Assembly: GCA_035530135.1 (NCBI GenBank)
Contig: DATKVJ010000155.1
Span: forward strand, 35,456 to 99,455
DNA from: CAIYYX01 sp035530135
GTDB taxonomy: Bacteria; Pseudomonadota; Gammaproteobacteria; Burkholderiales; Rhodocyclaceae
Length of the DNA: 64,000 bases
Direction: 5' to 3'
Numbering within the stretch: position 1 is the first letter of the stretch; the number at the start of each line of letters is the position of its first letter. Positions 39,243-48,749 of the stretch are shown in pieces. The notes beneath the pieces were generated by a model. The model saw only the letters and a list, made by a program, of their open reading frames with translations. It was not told the origin of the DNA and ran no database searches. A program made the translations under genes and the position numbers.

Positions 39243-40826
39243 CTATAGCCTGCGCGGCGGCTTCAACACGGTATCGCGCGCCCGCGCCAGGAGTTGCGGG
39301 TAGTCGCGGGAAAAGTGCAGACCCCGGCTCTCGCGCCGGCGCTGGGCGCAACTGACGATCAAGTGCGCGGTCAGCACCAGGTTCCTGAGTTCTATCAGGT
39401 CGTTGCTGACGCGGAAGTTGGCGTAGTACTCGTCGATCTCGCGCTCCAGCAGTCGGATCCGGTGTTGCGCGCGCGCGAGGCGTTTGTTGGTGCGCACGAT
39501 GCCGACATAGTCCCACATGAAGCGGCGCAGTTCTTCCCAGTTGTGGGAGATGACGATCTCCTCGTCGGCATCCGCGACGCGGCTCTCGTCCCAGACCGGC
39601 AGTTCCGGCCGCGCCTGCTGCGGGGCGGCGAGGATGTCGGCCGCCGCCGCTTCGCTGAACACCAGGCATTCGAGCAGGGAATTGCTGGCGAGCCGGTTGG
39701 CGCCGTGCAGGCCGGTGCAGGCGCTCTCGCCGACGACGTAGAGGCCGGGAAGATCGCTCTTCGCGGCGAGGTCGGTGACGACGCCGCCGCAGGTGTAATG
39801 TGCCGCCGGCACCACCGGGATCGGTTCGCGGGTGAGGTCGATGCCGAATTCCAGACAGTGGGCGTGGATGTTCGGGAAGTGTTCGATCAGGAAATCGGCG
39901 CTCTTGTGGGTCATGTCGAGGTAGACGCAGTCGATGCCGCGTTTCTTCATCTCGAAGTCGATGGCGCGGGCGACCACGTCGCGCGGCGCCAGTTCGGCGC
40001 GCGGGTCGTGGGCGGGCATGAAGCGGGTGCCGTCGGGCAGGCGCAGGATGCCGCCTTCGCCGCGCAGCGCCTCGGAGATCAGGTAGGACTTGGCCTGCGG
40101 ATGGTAGAGGCAGGTCGGGTGGAACTGCACGAACTCCATGTTGGCCACCCGGCAGCCGGCGCGCCAGGCCATGGCGATGCCGTCGCCCGTGGCGGTATCG
40201 GGATTGGTGGTGTAGAGATAGACCTTGCCGGCGCCGCCGGTGGCGAGCGCCGTCTGCGCCGCCGAGAAGGTGAGCACCCGGTCGCCGTCGATGTCGAGCA
40301 CGTAGGCGCCGAGACAGCCGTGCTGCGGCGACTTGATCTTGTCGCCGGTGATCAGGTCGATCGCGATATGGCGCTCGAAGACGCTGATGTTGGCATGCCG
40401 CCGCACCTTCTGGGTCAGGGTTTCCTGCACCGCAGAGCCGGTGGCGTCGGCGACGTGGATCACGCGCCGCTGGCTGTGGCCACCCTCGCGCGTCAGGTGA
40501 TAGCCCAGGCTGGTATGTTCGTCCCGCGTGAACCGTACCCCTTCCCCGATCAGCCAGTCGACGGCGGTGCGGCCATGCTCGACGACGAAGCGCGTGGCCG
40601 CCGGATTGCACAAACCGGCGCCGGCGGTCAGCGTATCCGCGACGTGGGCGTCGATGGAATCTGCGCTGTCGAGCACCGCGGCGATGCCGCCCTGGGCCCA
40701 GCCCGAGGCCGAATCTTCCAGCGCGCTCTTGGTGACCAGAGCCACCCGGCGATGGTCGGCCAGACGCAGCGCCAGTGACTGGCCGGCCAGGCCGCTGCCG
40801 AGAATCAGGACATCGAAATTGTTCAT
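39243..40826 (-). CDS. nadB: L-aspartate oxidase NadB
   Basis: 527 residues. NadB oxidises aspartate to iminoaspartate for quinolinate and NAD synthesis, using FAD. The FAD motif is DVLILGSGLAGQSLALRL, and the SDH-like signature DSADSIDAHVADTLTAGAG and EGGHSQRRVIH are present, with HYTCGGVVTDL and GLHGANRLASNSLLECLVF later. nadA and nadC are not in the window. The place next to rpoE, divergent, is common in Beta- and Gammaproteobacteria. Confidence 0.96.
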   Translation of the reverse strand: MNNFDVLILGSGLAGQSLALRLADHRRVALVTKSALEDSASGWAQGGIAAVLDSADSIDAHVADTLTAGAGLCNPAATRFVVEHGRTAVDWLIGEGVRFTRDEHTSLGYHLTREGGHSQRRVIHVADATGSAVQETLTQKVRRHANISVFERHIAIDLITGDKIKSPQHGCLGAYVLDIDGDRVLTFSAAQTALATGGAGKVYLYTTNPDTATGDGIAMAWRAGCRVANMEFVQFHPTCLYHPQAKSYLISEALRGEGGILRLPDGTRFMPAHDPRAELAPRDVVARAIDFEMKKRGIDCVYLDMTHKSADFLIEHFPNIHAHCLEFGIDLTREPIPVVPAAHYTCGGVVTDLAAKSDLPGLYVVGESACTGLHGANRLASNSLLECLVFSEAAAADILAAPQQARPELPVWDESRVADADEEIVISHNWEELRRFMWDYVGIVRTNKRLARAQHRIRLLEREIDEYYANFRVSNDLIELRNLVLTAHLIVSCAQRRRESRGLHFSRDYPQLLARARDTVLKPPRRL

Positions 40827-40974
40827 GTGTAAGTGATTTTGTCGGGCGGGACGGGGCCAAAACTATATCACGAGCGCCGGCGCTGCCGACGCGGCGGATG
40901 CCCCTCTTGGCGACTGAACCATTCCGAAACCGGGTTGTCTTCTGGTTGTGGGTTGTTTGCCAGCGGCGGCCTCC

Positions 40975-41002
40975 TTGGGGCGACATCGGCATCGGGTATA
41001 CT
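40975..41002 (+). promoter_or_regulatory. Candidate sigma-70-like promoter of rpoE
   Basis: TTGGGG (40975-40980), 16-bp spacer, TATACT (40997-41002), about 30 bp before the rpoE ATG. A GGAACT at 41011-41016 resembles a sigma-E -35, but no fitting -10 lies before the start, so I do not call autoregulation. Confidence 0.4.
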
Positions 41003-41032
41003 CGGATCACCGGAACTCGAACGATAATCGCA

Positions 41033-41632
41033 ATGGGAGATCGCGAAGCTGACCAGGTTCTGGTCGAACGCGTGCAGCAGGGAGACAAGCAAGCCTTCGG
41101 GCTGCTCGTGTCCAAGTATCAGCGCAAGCTGATACGACTGCTGTCGCGGATGATCCGCGACCCCGCCGAAGTCGAGGACGTCGCTCAGGAAGCCTTCATC
41201 AAGGCCTATCGCGCGCTGCCCGGCTTCCGTGGCGACAGCGCGTTCTATACCTGGCTCTACCGCATCGGCATCAATACCGCGAAGAACTTCCTGGCGGCAC
41301 AGGGCCGCCGGGCGCCGACGACCACCGAGTTCGACAGCGAGGAGGCGGAGAGTTTCGAGGACGGGGATCAGTTGCGCGACAACAACACCCCCGAGCGGAT
41401 ATTGATGTCGAAGCAGATCGGCAACACCGTGAATGCCGCCATGACCGAACTGCCCGAGGATTTGCGCACCGCGATCGTGCTGCGCGAAATCGAGGGTTTG
41501 AGCTACGAGGAGATCGCACAGATTATGGACTGCCCAATCGGCACCGTGCGTTCCCGTATCTTCCGGGCCCGCGAGGCGATCGCTGCGAAGTTGCAGCCGC
41601 TTCTGGAACCCGGGACCGATAAACGTTGGTGA
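41033..41632 (+). CDS. rpoE: RNA polymerase sigma-E factor (extracytoplasmic stress)
   Basis: 199 residues. Region 2 is VSKYQRKLIRLLSRMIRDPAEVEDVAQEAFIKAYRALP in kind, and region 4 holds REIEGLSYEEIAQIMDCPIGTVRSRIFRARE, the helix-turn-helix that reads the -35. This is the RpoE/AlgU group, clear from the following rseA, rseB and mucD. An alternative upstream start in the same frame would be inside the nadB promoter and lacks family similarity. Confidence 0.96.
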   Translation: MGDREADQVLVERVQQGDKQAFGLLVSKYQRKLIRLLSRMIRDPAEVEDVAQEAFIKAYRALPGFRGDSAFYTWLYRIGINTAKNFLAAQGRRAPTTTEFDSEEAESFEDGDQLRDNNTPERILMSKQIGNTVNAAMTELPEDLRTAIVLREIEGLSYEEIAQIMDCPIGTVRSRIFRAREAIAAKLQPLLEPGTDKRW

Positions 41633-41674
41633 TAGCGATCAGTATCCCCATAGGGCACCAGTGAAGGTGACACG

Positions 41675-42199
41675 ATGAAATCTGAGCTTTCCGCCTTTCT
41701 CGATGGCGAACTCGAGGCCTCCCGGCAGCCGACCTTACTGGCCGCCATCGTCAGCGACGAGGAATTGCGCCGCGCGTGGGACGACTATCATTTGATCGGC
41801 GATGCCCTGCGCCGCTCGCAAGGGCTCGACCAGCAACTGGCGGCGCGGGTCATGGCCAGCCTGCAGCATGATCCGGTGGTGCTGGCGCCGCAGGTCAAGC
41901 GCGTCAGCCATCTCCTGCGTTCTTCTCTGGCGGCGGCCGCGGCGGTCGCCGGCATCGCGCTGGTCGCCAGGATCGCCATCGCTCCGCCGCAGGCCGGGAT
42001 CGGGATGCTCGCCAAGGCCCGTGCGCCGAACGAGGCGCGGGCGCCATCGACCACCCTGGCGTCAGCCGAAGCTTCCGACGGCAGCCTGTTGCAGGAATAC
42101 ATGATCGCCCATCAAGCCTACTCGCCGGGCAACCGCATCCAGGGCGGGACCGCCTACGTGCGCAGCGTGTCCATGACCGGGGATAGCGCGGCGAGATGA
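41675..42199 (+). CDS. rseA: Anti-sigma-E factor RseA
   Basis: 174 residues. The N-terminal anti-sigma domain MKSELSAFLDGELEASRQPTL has the family's start, followed by WDDYHLIGDALR. A single membrane helix lies at about 85-105 (SSLAAAAAVAGIALVARIAIA) and the rest is periplasmic. RseA holds RpoE until DegS and RseP cut it. The stop overlaps the ATG of rseB (ATGA). Translational coupling matches their roles. Confidence 0.92.
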   Translation: MKSELSAFLDGELEASRQPTLLAAIVSDEELRRAWDDYHLIGDALRRSQGLDQQLAARVMASLQHDPVVLAPQVKRVSHLLRSSLAAAAAVAGIALVARIAIAPPQAGIGMLAKARAPNEARAPSTTLASAEASDGSLLQEYMIAHQAYSPGNRIQGGTAYVRSVSMTGDSAAR

Positions 42200-43164
42200 A
42201 GCGCTGGCTCCTCAGCGGCCTTTGCTGCCTTCTTGCCTACAGCCTGCCCGCCGCCGCGCAGCAGCAGGACGGGCTGTACTGGCTCGACCGCGTCGTGACC
42301 GCGGCGCACAAGCTCAACTACAGCGGCACCTTCGTCTTCCAGAGCGGCGCCTTGGTGGAAACTTCCCGCATCACCCACATGGTCGTCGCGGGCAGGGAGC
42401 AGGAGCGCATCGAAGTCTTAGACGGCAGTCCGCGCGAGGTGATCAGCGGCAGCGACGAGGTGCGCTGCTACCTGCCCGAGAGCCGCACCCTGATCGTGGA
42501 GAAACGCAGCCGCCAGCGCAGTTTTCCGGCGCTGCTGCCGGCGGTGCTGGGCGGGCTCGCCGAGCACTACGTGATTCGCAAGGGCGCGCTCGGACGGATC
42601 GCCGACCGCGAGAGCCAGGCGATCCTGCTTGAGCCCAAGGACAGACTTCGCTACGGCCACCAGTTCTGGGTGGACGTGAATTCCGGCCTGCTGCTCAAGG
42701 CCGAGCTCCTGAACGAGCACAACGAGCCGGTGGAAACCTTTGCCTTCACGCAGCTGCAGATCGGCGGCGCGATTGACCGTGAGTCGCTGACCTCGAAATA
42801 CGCCAAGCAGGCGAGCGGCTGGCAGGTTCATAACGTGCGCGCCACCGAGCGCCGCGGCGAGGATGCCGCCTGGCGGTTCAAGGTTCACTTGCCCGGCTTC
42901 AGCAAGCTCACCGAGATGATGCGCGAGGTACGCCCGAACGCGCCGGCTAGCCTGCACATCATGTTCTCCGATGGCCTCGCGGCCATTTCGGTGTTCATCG
43001 ACTCCGTTCCCGCCGGGCAGCCGAGCAAGACCGATCTGGGCATGATCGCGATGGGGGCGACCAACATCTACCGCCGGATCGTGGGCGGACATCTGCTGGT
43101 CATCATGGGCGAGGTGCCGCCGGCGACGCTGAAGAAGTTCGGCGACGGTATCGAACCGAGATGA
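42196..43164 (+). CDS. rseB: Periplasmic sigma-E regulator RseB (MucB)
   Basis: 322 residues with a Sec signal peptide (about 1-22, LLSGLCCLLAYSLPAAAQ). It has the RseB LolA-like domain start, GLYWLDRVVTAAHKLNYSGTFVFQ, and the small C-terminal domain beginning about 210. RseB protects RseA from DegS and senses LPS or misfolded outer-membrane proteins. No rseC gene follows, a gap of 103 bp precedes mucD. Confidence 0.93.
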   Translation: MKRWLLSGLCCLLAYSLPAAAQQQDGLYWLDRVVTAAHKLNYSGTFVFQSGALVETSRITHMVVAGREQERIEVLDGSPREVISGSDEVRCYLPESRTLIVEKRSRQRSFPALLPAVLGGLAEHYVIRKGALGRIADRESQAILLEPKDRLRYGHQFWVDVNSGLLLKAELLNEHNEPVETFAFTQLQIGGAIDRESLTSKYAKQASGWQVHNVRATERRGEDAAWRFKVHLPGFSKLTEMMREVRPNAPASLHIMFSDGLAAISVFIDSVPAGQPSKTDLGMIAMGATNIYRRIVGGHLLVIMGEVPPATLKKFGDGIEPR

Positions 43165-43267
43165 ACGATGGCGTCCTGATCGATCGCCGCGCCCAGCGCC
43201 GGCAAGCTGTGCCGCCGCAGCTCGAAAACCCTGATACCAACCCCCATACCCCGGAGGACGCCCTTTC

Positions 43268-44692
43268 ATGATTCGGAAAATCCTGTTGCCGCTCCTGCTC
43301 GCCTTGGTCTCCCTGGGTGCCCAGGCCCAGGCCAGAGGCCTGCCAGACTTCACCGAACTGGTCGAGCGGCAGGGCCCGGCCGTGGTCAATATCAGTTCCA
43401 TCCAGCATATTCGCGGCGGCGCTCAGGCGCAGCAACTTCCCATCGACCCGCATGACCCGGCGTTCGACCTGTTCCGGCGCTTCTTTCCCCAGCTGCCGGG
43501 CGGTCCCCAGCAGGAATTCGAGAGCAAGTCCCTCGGTTCAGGCTTCATCATCAGCGCCGACGGCGACATCCTGACCAACGCCCACGTCGTCGCCGGTGCC
43601 GACGAGGTCGTGGTCAGACTCACCGACAAGCGCGAGTTCAAGGCCAAGGTGCTCGGTGCCGACAAGCGTACCGATATCGCCCTGATCAAGATCGATGCCA
43701 GCGGCCTGCCGGTGGTCAAGCTCGGCGACCCGAACAAGCTCAAGGTCGGCGAATGGGTGGTCGCCATCGGCTCGCCCTTCGGTTTCGACAACAGCGTCAC
43801 CGCCGGCATCGTCAGCGCCAAGGGGCGCTCGCTGCCGCAGGAGAACTTCGTTCCCTTCATCCAGACCGATGCCGCGATCAATCCCGGCAACTCGGGCGGG
43901 CCGCTGTTCAACATGAGAGGCGAGGTGGTCGGCGTCAACTCGCAGATCTACAGCCGCACCGGCGGTTACATGGGGCTCGCCTTCGCCATCCCGATCGACG
44001 TCGCGATGGAGGTGCAGAGCCAGCTGAAGGCCAGCGGGCGAGTCAGCCGCGGCCGCATCGGCGTGGTCATCCAGGAGGTGACGAAGAGTCTCGCCGACTC
44101 CTTCGGCTTGGCCAAGCCGACCGGCGCGCTGGTGAATTCCGTCGAGAAGGGCGGCCCGGCCGACAAGGCGGGCGTGGAGCCCGGCGACGTCATCCTCAGG
44201 TTCGACGGCAAGAGCGTCAAGAGCTCCGGCGATCTGCCGCGCATCGTCGGCGCCACCAAGCCCGGCAGCACGGTGACGATGCAGGTGTGGCGCAAGAATG
44301 CCGGCCGGGAGCTGAAGGTGAACGTCGGCGAAATGCCGGCGGAGAGGGCGGTGCCGCGCGGCGGCAAGGCCGACAAGCCGGCTGCGAGAGCCGCCGCCAA
44401 CAGCCTCGGGTTGGTGCTGACCGAGTTGAGCGCCGAGCAGAAGAAGGAATTGCACCTGACCCACGGCCTGGTGGTCGAGGAGATTCGCGGCGGCGTCAGC
44501 GATTCCGACCTGCGCGCCGGCGACGTCATCCTGGCGCTGATCAGCAAGGGAGTGCAGATCGAGGCGAAATCGGTCGAGCAGTTCAACAAGCGGCTCGCCC
44601 AGATGGGCAAGTCGGCGACCATCACGCTGCTGGTGCGCCGCGGCGAGAACCAGACCTTCATCACCCTCAAGGGACTCAGTGAGCAAAAGTAG
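43268..44692 (+). CDS. mucD: Periplasmic serine protease MucD (DegP/DegQ family)
   Basis: 474 residues with a Sec signal (about 1-22). Trypsin-like protease with catalytic His in ILTNAHVVAGADEV, Asp in DKRTDIALIKI and Ser in AAINPGNSGGPLFNM; then two PDZ domains (about 260-350 and 375-470). It degrades misfolded envelope proteins and is part of the sigma-E response with rpoE-rseAB. GGAGG ribosome site is upstream. An Ala-rich linker (about 358-380) separates the PDZ domains. Confidence 0.95.
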   Translation: MIRKILLPLLLALVSLGAQAQARGLPDFTELVERQGPAVVNISSIQHIRGGAQAQQLPIDPHDPAFDLFRRFFPQLPGGPQQEFESKSLGSGFIISADGDILTNAHVVAGADEVVVRLTDKREFKAKVLGADKRTDIALIKIDASGLPVVKLGDPNKLKVGEWVVAIGSPFGFDNSVTAGIVSAKGRSLPQENFVPFIQTDAAINPGNSGGPLFNMRGEVVGVNSQIYSRTGGYMGLAFAIPIDVAMEVQSQLKASGRVSRGRIGVVIQEVTKSLADSFGLAKPTGALVNSVEKGGPADKAGVEPGDVILRFDGKSVKSSGDLPRIVGATKPGSTVTMQVWRKNAGRELKVNVGEMPAERAVPRGGKADKPAARAAANSLGLVLTELSAEQKKELHLTHGLVVEEIRGGVSDSDLRAGDVILALISKGVQIEAKSVEQFNKRLAQMGKSATITLLVRRGENQTFITLKGLSEQK

Positions 44693-44945
44693 CCCGGCGG
44701 CCCGGACGATGCGCAGCCTGACGCTATATAGCCGGGCGTATTGCCACCTTTGCCACGACATGCAGGCCGCGGTCGAGGACCTGCGCGGCGAGTATGAGTT
44801 CGAGCTGCGGGTGCTGGATATCGACGCTGACCCGGCGCTCCTGGCGCGCTACGACGAACGGGTGCCGGTATTGACCGCGGGGGCGCGCGAGCTCTGCCAC
44901 TATTTTCTCGACGGCCCGGCGGTGCGCGCCTATCTCTCGAGCTGA
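44679..44945 (+). CDS. Glutaredoxin-like thiol protein (DUF836 type)
   Basis: 88 residues from the GTG at 44679, which overlaps mucD by 14 bp and has AAGGGA 6 bp upstream; an ATG at 44709 is the alternative. Thioredoxin-fold with active-site motif YCHLCHDM (about 18-25) in LYSRAYCHLC, and the cis-Pro segment RVPVLT. It is a small cytoplasmic redox protein of unknown client, usually found between mucD and lepA in Betaproteobacteria. Confidence 0.88.
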   Translation: MSKSSPAARTMRSLTLYSRAYCHLCHDMQAAVEDLRGEYEFELRVLDIDADPALLARYDERVPVLTAGARELCHYFLDGPAVRAYLSS

Positions 44946-45077
44946 CACACGGAATCGCCCGTCCGGTTGCCGCCGCAGACCCGTCCGTGCGCGCCGCCCC
45001 GCTGAGCCCCGGTTCGCGGTACAATCCGCGGCCATTCCAATCCTGCAACTTGGCAGGCTGGCGCAGTCCTGACCGCT

Positions 45078-46877
45078 ATGCAGCACATCCGCAACTTTTC
45101 CATCATCGCCCACATCGATCACGGCAAATCGACGCTGGCCGACCGCATCATCCAGCTTTGCGGCGGCTTGTCCGAGCGCGAGATGGAGGCGCAGGTGCTC
45201 GATTCGATGGCCCTCGAGCGCGAGCGCGGTATCACCATCAAGGCGCAGACCGCGGCGCTCTGGTATCGCGCCAGAGACGGCCAGCGCTACAACCTGAACC
45301 TGATCGACACGCCCGGCCACGTGGACTTCTCCTACGAGGTCAGCCGCTCGCTCGCCGCTTGCGAGGGCGCGCTGCTGGTGGTGGACGCCTCGCAAGGCGT
45401 CGAGGCGCAGACCGTCGCCAACTGCTACACGGCGCTGGAGCAGGGCGTCGAAGTCGTGCCGGTGCTGAACAAGATTGACTTGCCCTCGGCCGACCCGGAG
45501 CGCGCCAAGCAGGAAATCGAGGACGTCATCGGCATCGACGCCGGCGACGCCATCCTCGCCAGCGCCAAGACCGGTCTTGGGGTGGAGGACATCCTCGAGG
45601 CGGTGATTGTCCGCATTCCGCCGCCCCAGGGCGACCCGGGAGCGCCGTTGAAGGCGCTGATCATCGACTCCTGGTTCGACAATTACGTCGGCGTGGTGAT
45701 GCTGGTGCGCGTGGTCGATGGCGCGCTCAAGCCCAAGGAGCGGATCCGCCTGATGGCCGGCGGCACCACCCATTTGTGCGAGCAGGTCGGGGTATTCACG
45801 CCCAAGTCGCAGTCGCGCGAACGGCTCTCGGCCGGCGAGGTGGGCTTCATCATCGCCGGCATCAAGGAGCTGAAGGCGGCCAAGGTCGGCGACACCGTGA
45901 CCCTGGTGGATCGCCCGGCGGTCGAGCCGCTGCCTGGCTTCAAGGAAATCAAGCCGCAGGTGTTCGCCGGGCTCTATCCGATCGAGCCGAACGAATACGA
46001 GGGGCTGCGCGATGCGCTGGAAAAGCTCAAGTTGAACGACGCCTCGCTGCATTACGAGCCCGAGGTCTCCCAGGCCCTGGGCTTCGGTTTCCGTTGCGGC
46101 TTCCTTGGCCTGCTGCACATGGAGATCGTACAGGAGCGGCTGGAGCGGGAGTTCGACCAGGATCTGATCACCACCGCGCCGACGGTGGTGTATCAGGTAC
46201 TGCAGAAAGACGGGAGCGAGGTCTTCGTCGAGAACCCGGCCAAGCTGCCGGATCTGGCAAAAATCGAGGAGATCCGCGAGCCGATCATCACCACCACCAT
46301 CTTCGTGCCGCAGGAATACCTGGGCGCGGTGATCACCCTGTGCGAGGGCAAGCGTGGCAGCCAAGTGGGCATGGCCTACCACGGCCGTCAGGTGCAGTTG
46401 AGCTACGACATGCCGATGGCCGAAGTGGTGATGGACTTCTTCGACCGGCTGAAGTCGGTGTCGCGCGGCTACGCCTCGCTCGATTACGAGTTCAAGGAAT
46501 ATCGCGCCGCCGACGTGGTCAAGCTCGACATCCTGATCAACGGCGACAAGGTCGATGCCCTGTCGATGATCGTGCATCGTGCTAACGCGCCGTACCGCGG
46601 GCGGGAAATCGCCGCCAAGATGTGCGAGCTGATTCCGCGCCAGATGTACGACGTCGCCGTGCAGGCGGCGATCGGCGCCCACATCATCGCCCGCGAGAAC
46701 ATCAAGGCGATGAGAAAGAACGTGCTCGCCAAGTGCTACGGCGGCGACATCACGCGCAAGAAGAAGCTGCTGGAGAAACAGAAAGCCGGCAAGAAGCGCA
46801 TGAAGATGGTCGGCAGCGTGGAAATCCCGCAGGAAGCCTTCCTCGCGGTGCTGCGCGTCGGCGACGGCAACAAATAG
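45078..46877 (+). CDS. lepA: Translation elongation factor 4 LepA
   Basis: 599 residues, normal length. Ribosome-binding GTPase: G1 HIDHGKSTLADR, G3 DTPGHVDFSYE, G4 NKIDLP. Late LepA-specific blocks include FGFRCGFLGLLHMEIVQERLERE in kind and the C-terminal DITRKKKLLEKQKAGKKRMK. It helps translation under salt or magnesium stress and affects initiation. A TACAAT at 45020-45025 about 52 bp upstream is a possible -10. lepB follows 20 bp later. Confidence 0.98.
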   Translation: MQHIRNFSIIAHIDHGKSTLADRIIQLCGGLSEREMEAQVLDSMALERERGITIKAQTAALWYRARDGQRYNLNLIDTPGHVDFSYEVSRSLAACEGALLVVDASQGVEAQTVANCYTALEQGVEVVPVLNKIDLPSADPERAKQEIEDVIGIDAGDAILASAKTGLGVEDILEAVIVRIPPPQGDPGAPLKALIIDSWFDNYVGVVMLVRVVDGALKPKERIRLMAGGTTHLCEQVGVFTPKSQSRERLSAGEVGFIIAGIKELKAAKVGDTVTLVDRPAVEPLPGFKEIKPQVFAGLYPIEPNEYEGLRDALEKLKLNDASLHYEPEVSQALGFGFRCGFLGLLHMEIVQERLEREFDQDLITTAPTVVYQVLQKDGSEVFVENPAKLPDLAKIEEIREPIITTTIFVPQEYLGAVITLCEGKRGSQVGMAYHGRQVQLSYDMPMAEVVMDFFDRLKSVSRGYASLDYEFKEYRAADVVKLDILINGDKVDALSMIVHRANAPYRGREIAAKMCELIPRQMYDVAVQAAIGAHIIARENIKAMRKNVLAKCYGGDITRKKKLLEKQKAGKKRMKMVGSVEIPQEAFLAVLRVGDGNK

Positions 46878-46897
46878 GAAACGGATAAGGACGACCC

Positions 46898-47692
46898 ATG
46901 GATATGGACTTTGCTTTGATTCTCTTCGTGCTGCTCGTCGCCACCGGCGTGATCTGGGTACTCGATCACTTCTGGCTGAAGAAGAAGCGCGCCGCCGACG
47001 CCAAGGACCCCTGGTGGGTCGAGTACGGCGCCAGCTTCTTCCCGGTGATCCTGGCGGTTTTCCTGCTGCGCTCATTCCTGGTCGAGCCCTTCAAGATCCC
47101 CTCCGGCTCGATGATCCCGACGCTGCACGTCGGTGACTTCATCCTGGTCAACAAGTACGACTATGGCATCCGTCTGCCGATACTGAACAAGAAGATCATC
47201 GATGTTGGCACGCCGCAACGCGGCGACGTGATGGTGTTCCGCTACCCGGAGAACCCCTCGCTCGACTACATCAAGCGCGTGGTCGGCCTGCCCGGCGACA
47301 AGATTTCCTACCAGAACAAGCGGCTGACCATCAACGGCAAGGAAGTGCCGGAGCAAAAGACCTCGGATTATCTCAACCCCGACCGCCTCTACTACACGCC
47401 GCGCTACATCGAGACCTTGGGCACGGTGCAGCACTCGATCCTGATCGAACCCGAAGCGCCTTCCTTCGTTTCCCAGGTGAGCGATTTCCCCTTCCGCAAC
47501 AATTGCCATTACAATAGCGAGGGTGTTTCCTGCGAGGTGCCGCCGGGCCACTACTTCGTGATGGGTGACAACCGCGACAATTCGATGGACAGCCGCTTCT
47601 GGGGCTTCGTGCCGGACCGGAACATCGTCGGCAAGGCGTTTTTCATCTGGTTCAATTTCAGCGATCTGAAGCGCATCGGGCCGTTCAAGTAA
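46898..47692 (+). CDS. lepB: Signal peptidase I LepB
   Basis: 264 residues. Two N-terminal membrane helices (about 4-22 and 44-62) hold it in the inner membrane. The catalytic Ser lies in PSGSMIPTLHVGDFILVNKY (about 70), the catalytic Lys in YIKRVVGLPGD, and the box E is GDNRDNSMDSRFWGFVP. It removes signal peptides from exported proteins, including the Sec signals of the nearby rseB and mucD products. An AAGGA site precedes the ATG. Confidence 0.97.
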   Translation: MDMDFALILFVLLVATGVIWVLDHFWLKKKRAADAKDPWWVEYGASFFPVILAVFLLRSFLVEPFKIPSGSMIPTLHVGDFILVNKYDYGIRLPILNKKIIDVGTPQRGDVMVFRYPENPSLDYIKRVVGLPGDKISYQNKRLTINGKEVPEQKTSDYLNPDRLYYTPRYIETLGTVQHSILIEPEAPSFVSQVSDFPFRNNCHYNSEGVSCEVPPGHYFVMGDNRDNSMDSRFWGFVPDRNIVGKAFFIWFNFSDLKRIGPFK

Positions 47693-47706
47693 TTGACGGA
47701 GAGATC

Positions 47707-48081
47707 ATGAAACCATCGTTGCAGCGACAGCAGGGAATCACGCTGACCGGCGTGATCGTGGGGGGGCTGCTGCTGGTGCTCCTGGTCATCGGCGGCATGA
47801 GGATCCTGCCGGACGTCATCGATTATTTCACCATCCTCAAGGATGCCAAGGCCACGGCGCACGACCCGAACCTCCGGACCGCCTCCATCCCGGAAGTCCG
47901 CCGGGCTTTCGACAAGCGCATCCAGATCGACAATGTGACCAGCATCAGCGGCAGCGACCTCGACATCAGCAAGGACGGCAACGAGATCGTCCTCGCCTTC
48001 GCCTATAGCAAGAAGATCCCGCTCGCTCCCCACGTCAGTCTCGTGATCGACTTCGAGGGCAACACCTCCGGCTCCAAGTAA
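47707..48081 (+). CDS. DUF4845 membrane protein
   Basis: 124 residues. The N-terminus QRQQGITLTGVIVGGLLLVLL has a single membrane segment that resembles a type IV pilin start, and the rest (about 40-124) is a small periplasmic domain with IPEVRRAFDKRIQIDNV and DLDISKDGNEIVLAF. DUF4845 proteins lie between lepB and rnc in many Beta- and Gammaproteobacteria; function is unknown. Its TAA overlaps the rnc ATG by one base. Confidence 0.88.
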   Translation: MKPSLQRQQGITLTGVIVGGLLLVLLVIGGMRILPDVIDYFTILKDAKATAHDPNLRTASIPEVRRAFDKRIQIDNVTSISGSDLDISKDGNEIVLAFAYSKKIPLAPHVSLVIDFEGNTSGSK

Positions 48082-48749
48082 TGCAGATCGAGAGGCTCGA
48101 GCGCGTCCTGGGGCATACTTTTTCCGCTCGCGACTTGCTGCGCCAGGCGTTGACCCATCGCAGCTACGGCGCAGCGCACAATGAACGGCTCGAGTTTCTC
48201 GGCGACAGCATCCTGAACTTCGTCATCGCGGCGCTGCTGTTCGAGCGCTTCGGCGCCCTGCGCGAAGGCGACCTGTCGCGGCTGCGCGCCAGCCTGGTGC
48301 GCAAGGAGACGCTGGCCGAGATCGCGCAGTCGCTCTCGCTCGGAGACTACCTGCTGCTGGGCGAGGGTGAGCAGAAAAGCGGCGGCCACCGGCGCCCCTC
48401 GATCCTCGCCGACACCCTGGAGGCGCTGCTCGGCGCCGTCTATCTCGACGCCGGTTTTACTCGGGCCCAGCAGATCATCACCGGACTCTACGGGCGACTG
48501 ATCGCGCTGATCGAACCGGGCGGCGCCGCCAAGGATCCCAAGACAGCGTTACAGGAAATCCTCCAGTCGCGCCACTTGGCGCTGCCGAACTACTGCCTGC
48601 GCGCGACGCGGGGCGAGGCGCACGCCCAGGAGTTCGAGGTGGAGTGCCGGGTGCCGGCCCTGGATATCTGCACCGTCGGCCTCGGGCCCAGCCGCCGCGC
48701 CGCCGAACAGGCGGCGGCTGCGCGCGCCGCCCTGCTGATCGCACCATGA
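48081..48749 (+). CDS. rnc: Ribonuclease III
   Basis: 222 residues. The RNase III signature ERLEFLGDSILNFVIA holds the catalytic Glu/Asp, and the second acidic block is DTLEALLGAVYLDAG. The C-terminal dsRNA-binding domain starts at about 153 (DPKTALQEILQSRHLALPNY). It cuts double-stranded RNA in rRNA processing. The ATG overlaps the DUF4845 stop and the TGA overlaps era's ATG, so it is coupled on both sides. Confidence 0.97.
   Translation: MQIERLERVLGHTFSARDLLRQALTHRSYGAAHNERLEFLGDSILNFVIAALLFERFGALREGDLSRLRASLVRKETLAEIAQSLSLGDYLLLGEGEQKSGGHRRPSILADTLEALLGAVYLDAGFTRAQQIITGLYGRLIALIEPGGAAKDPKTALQEILQSRHLALPNYCLRATRGEAHAQEFEVECRVPALDICTVGLGPSRRAAEQAAAARAALLIAP

Noticed and set aside
41011..41032. 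Sigma-E autoregulated promoter (GGAACT)
   Set aside because: No TCTGA-like -10 at the right spacing before the rpoE start.
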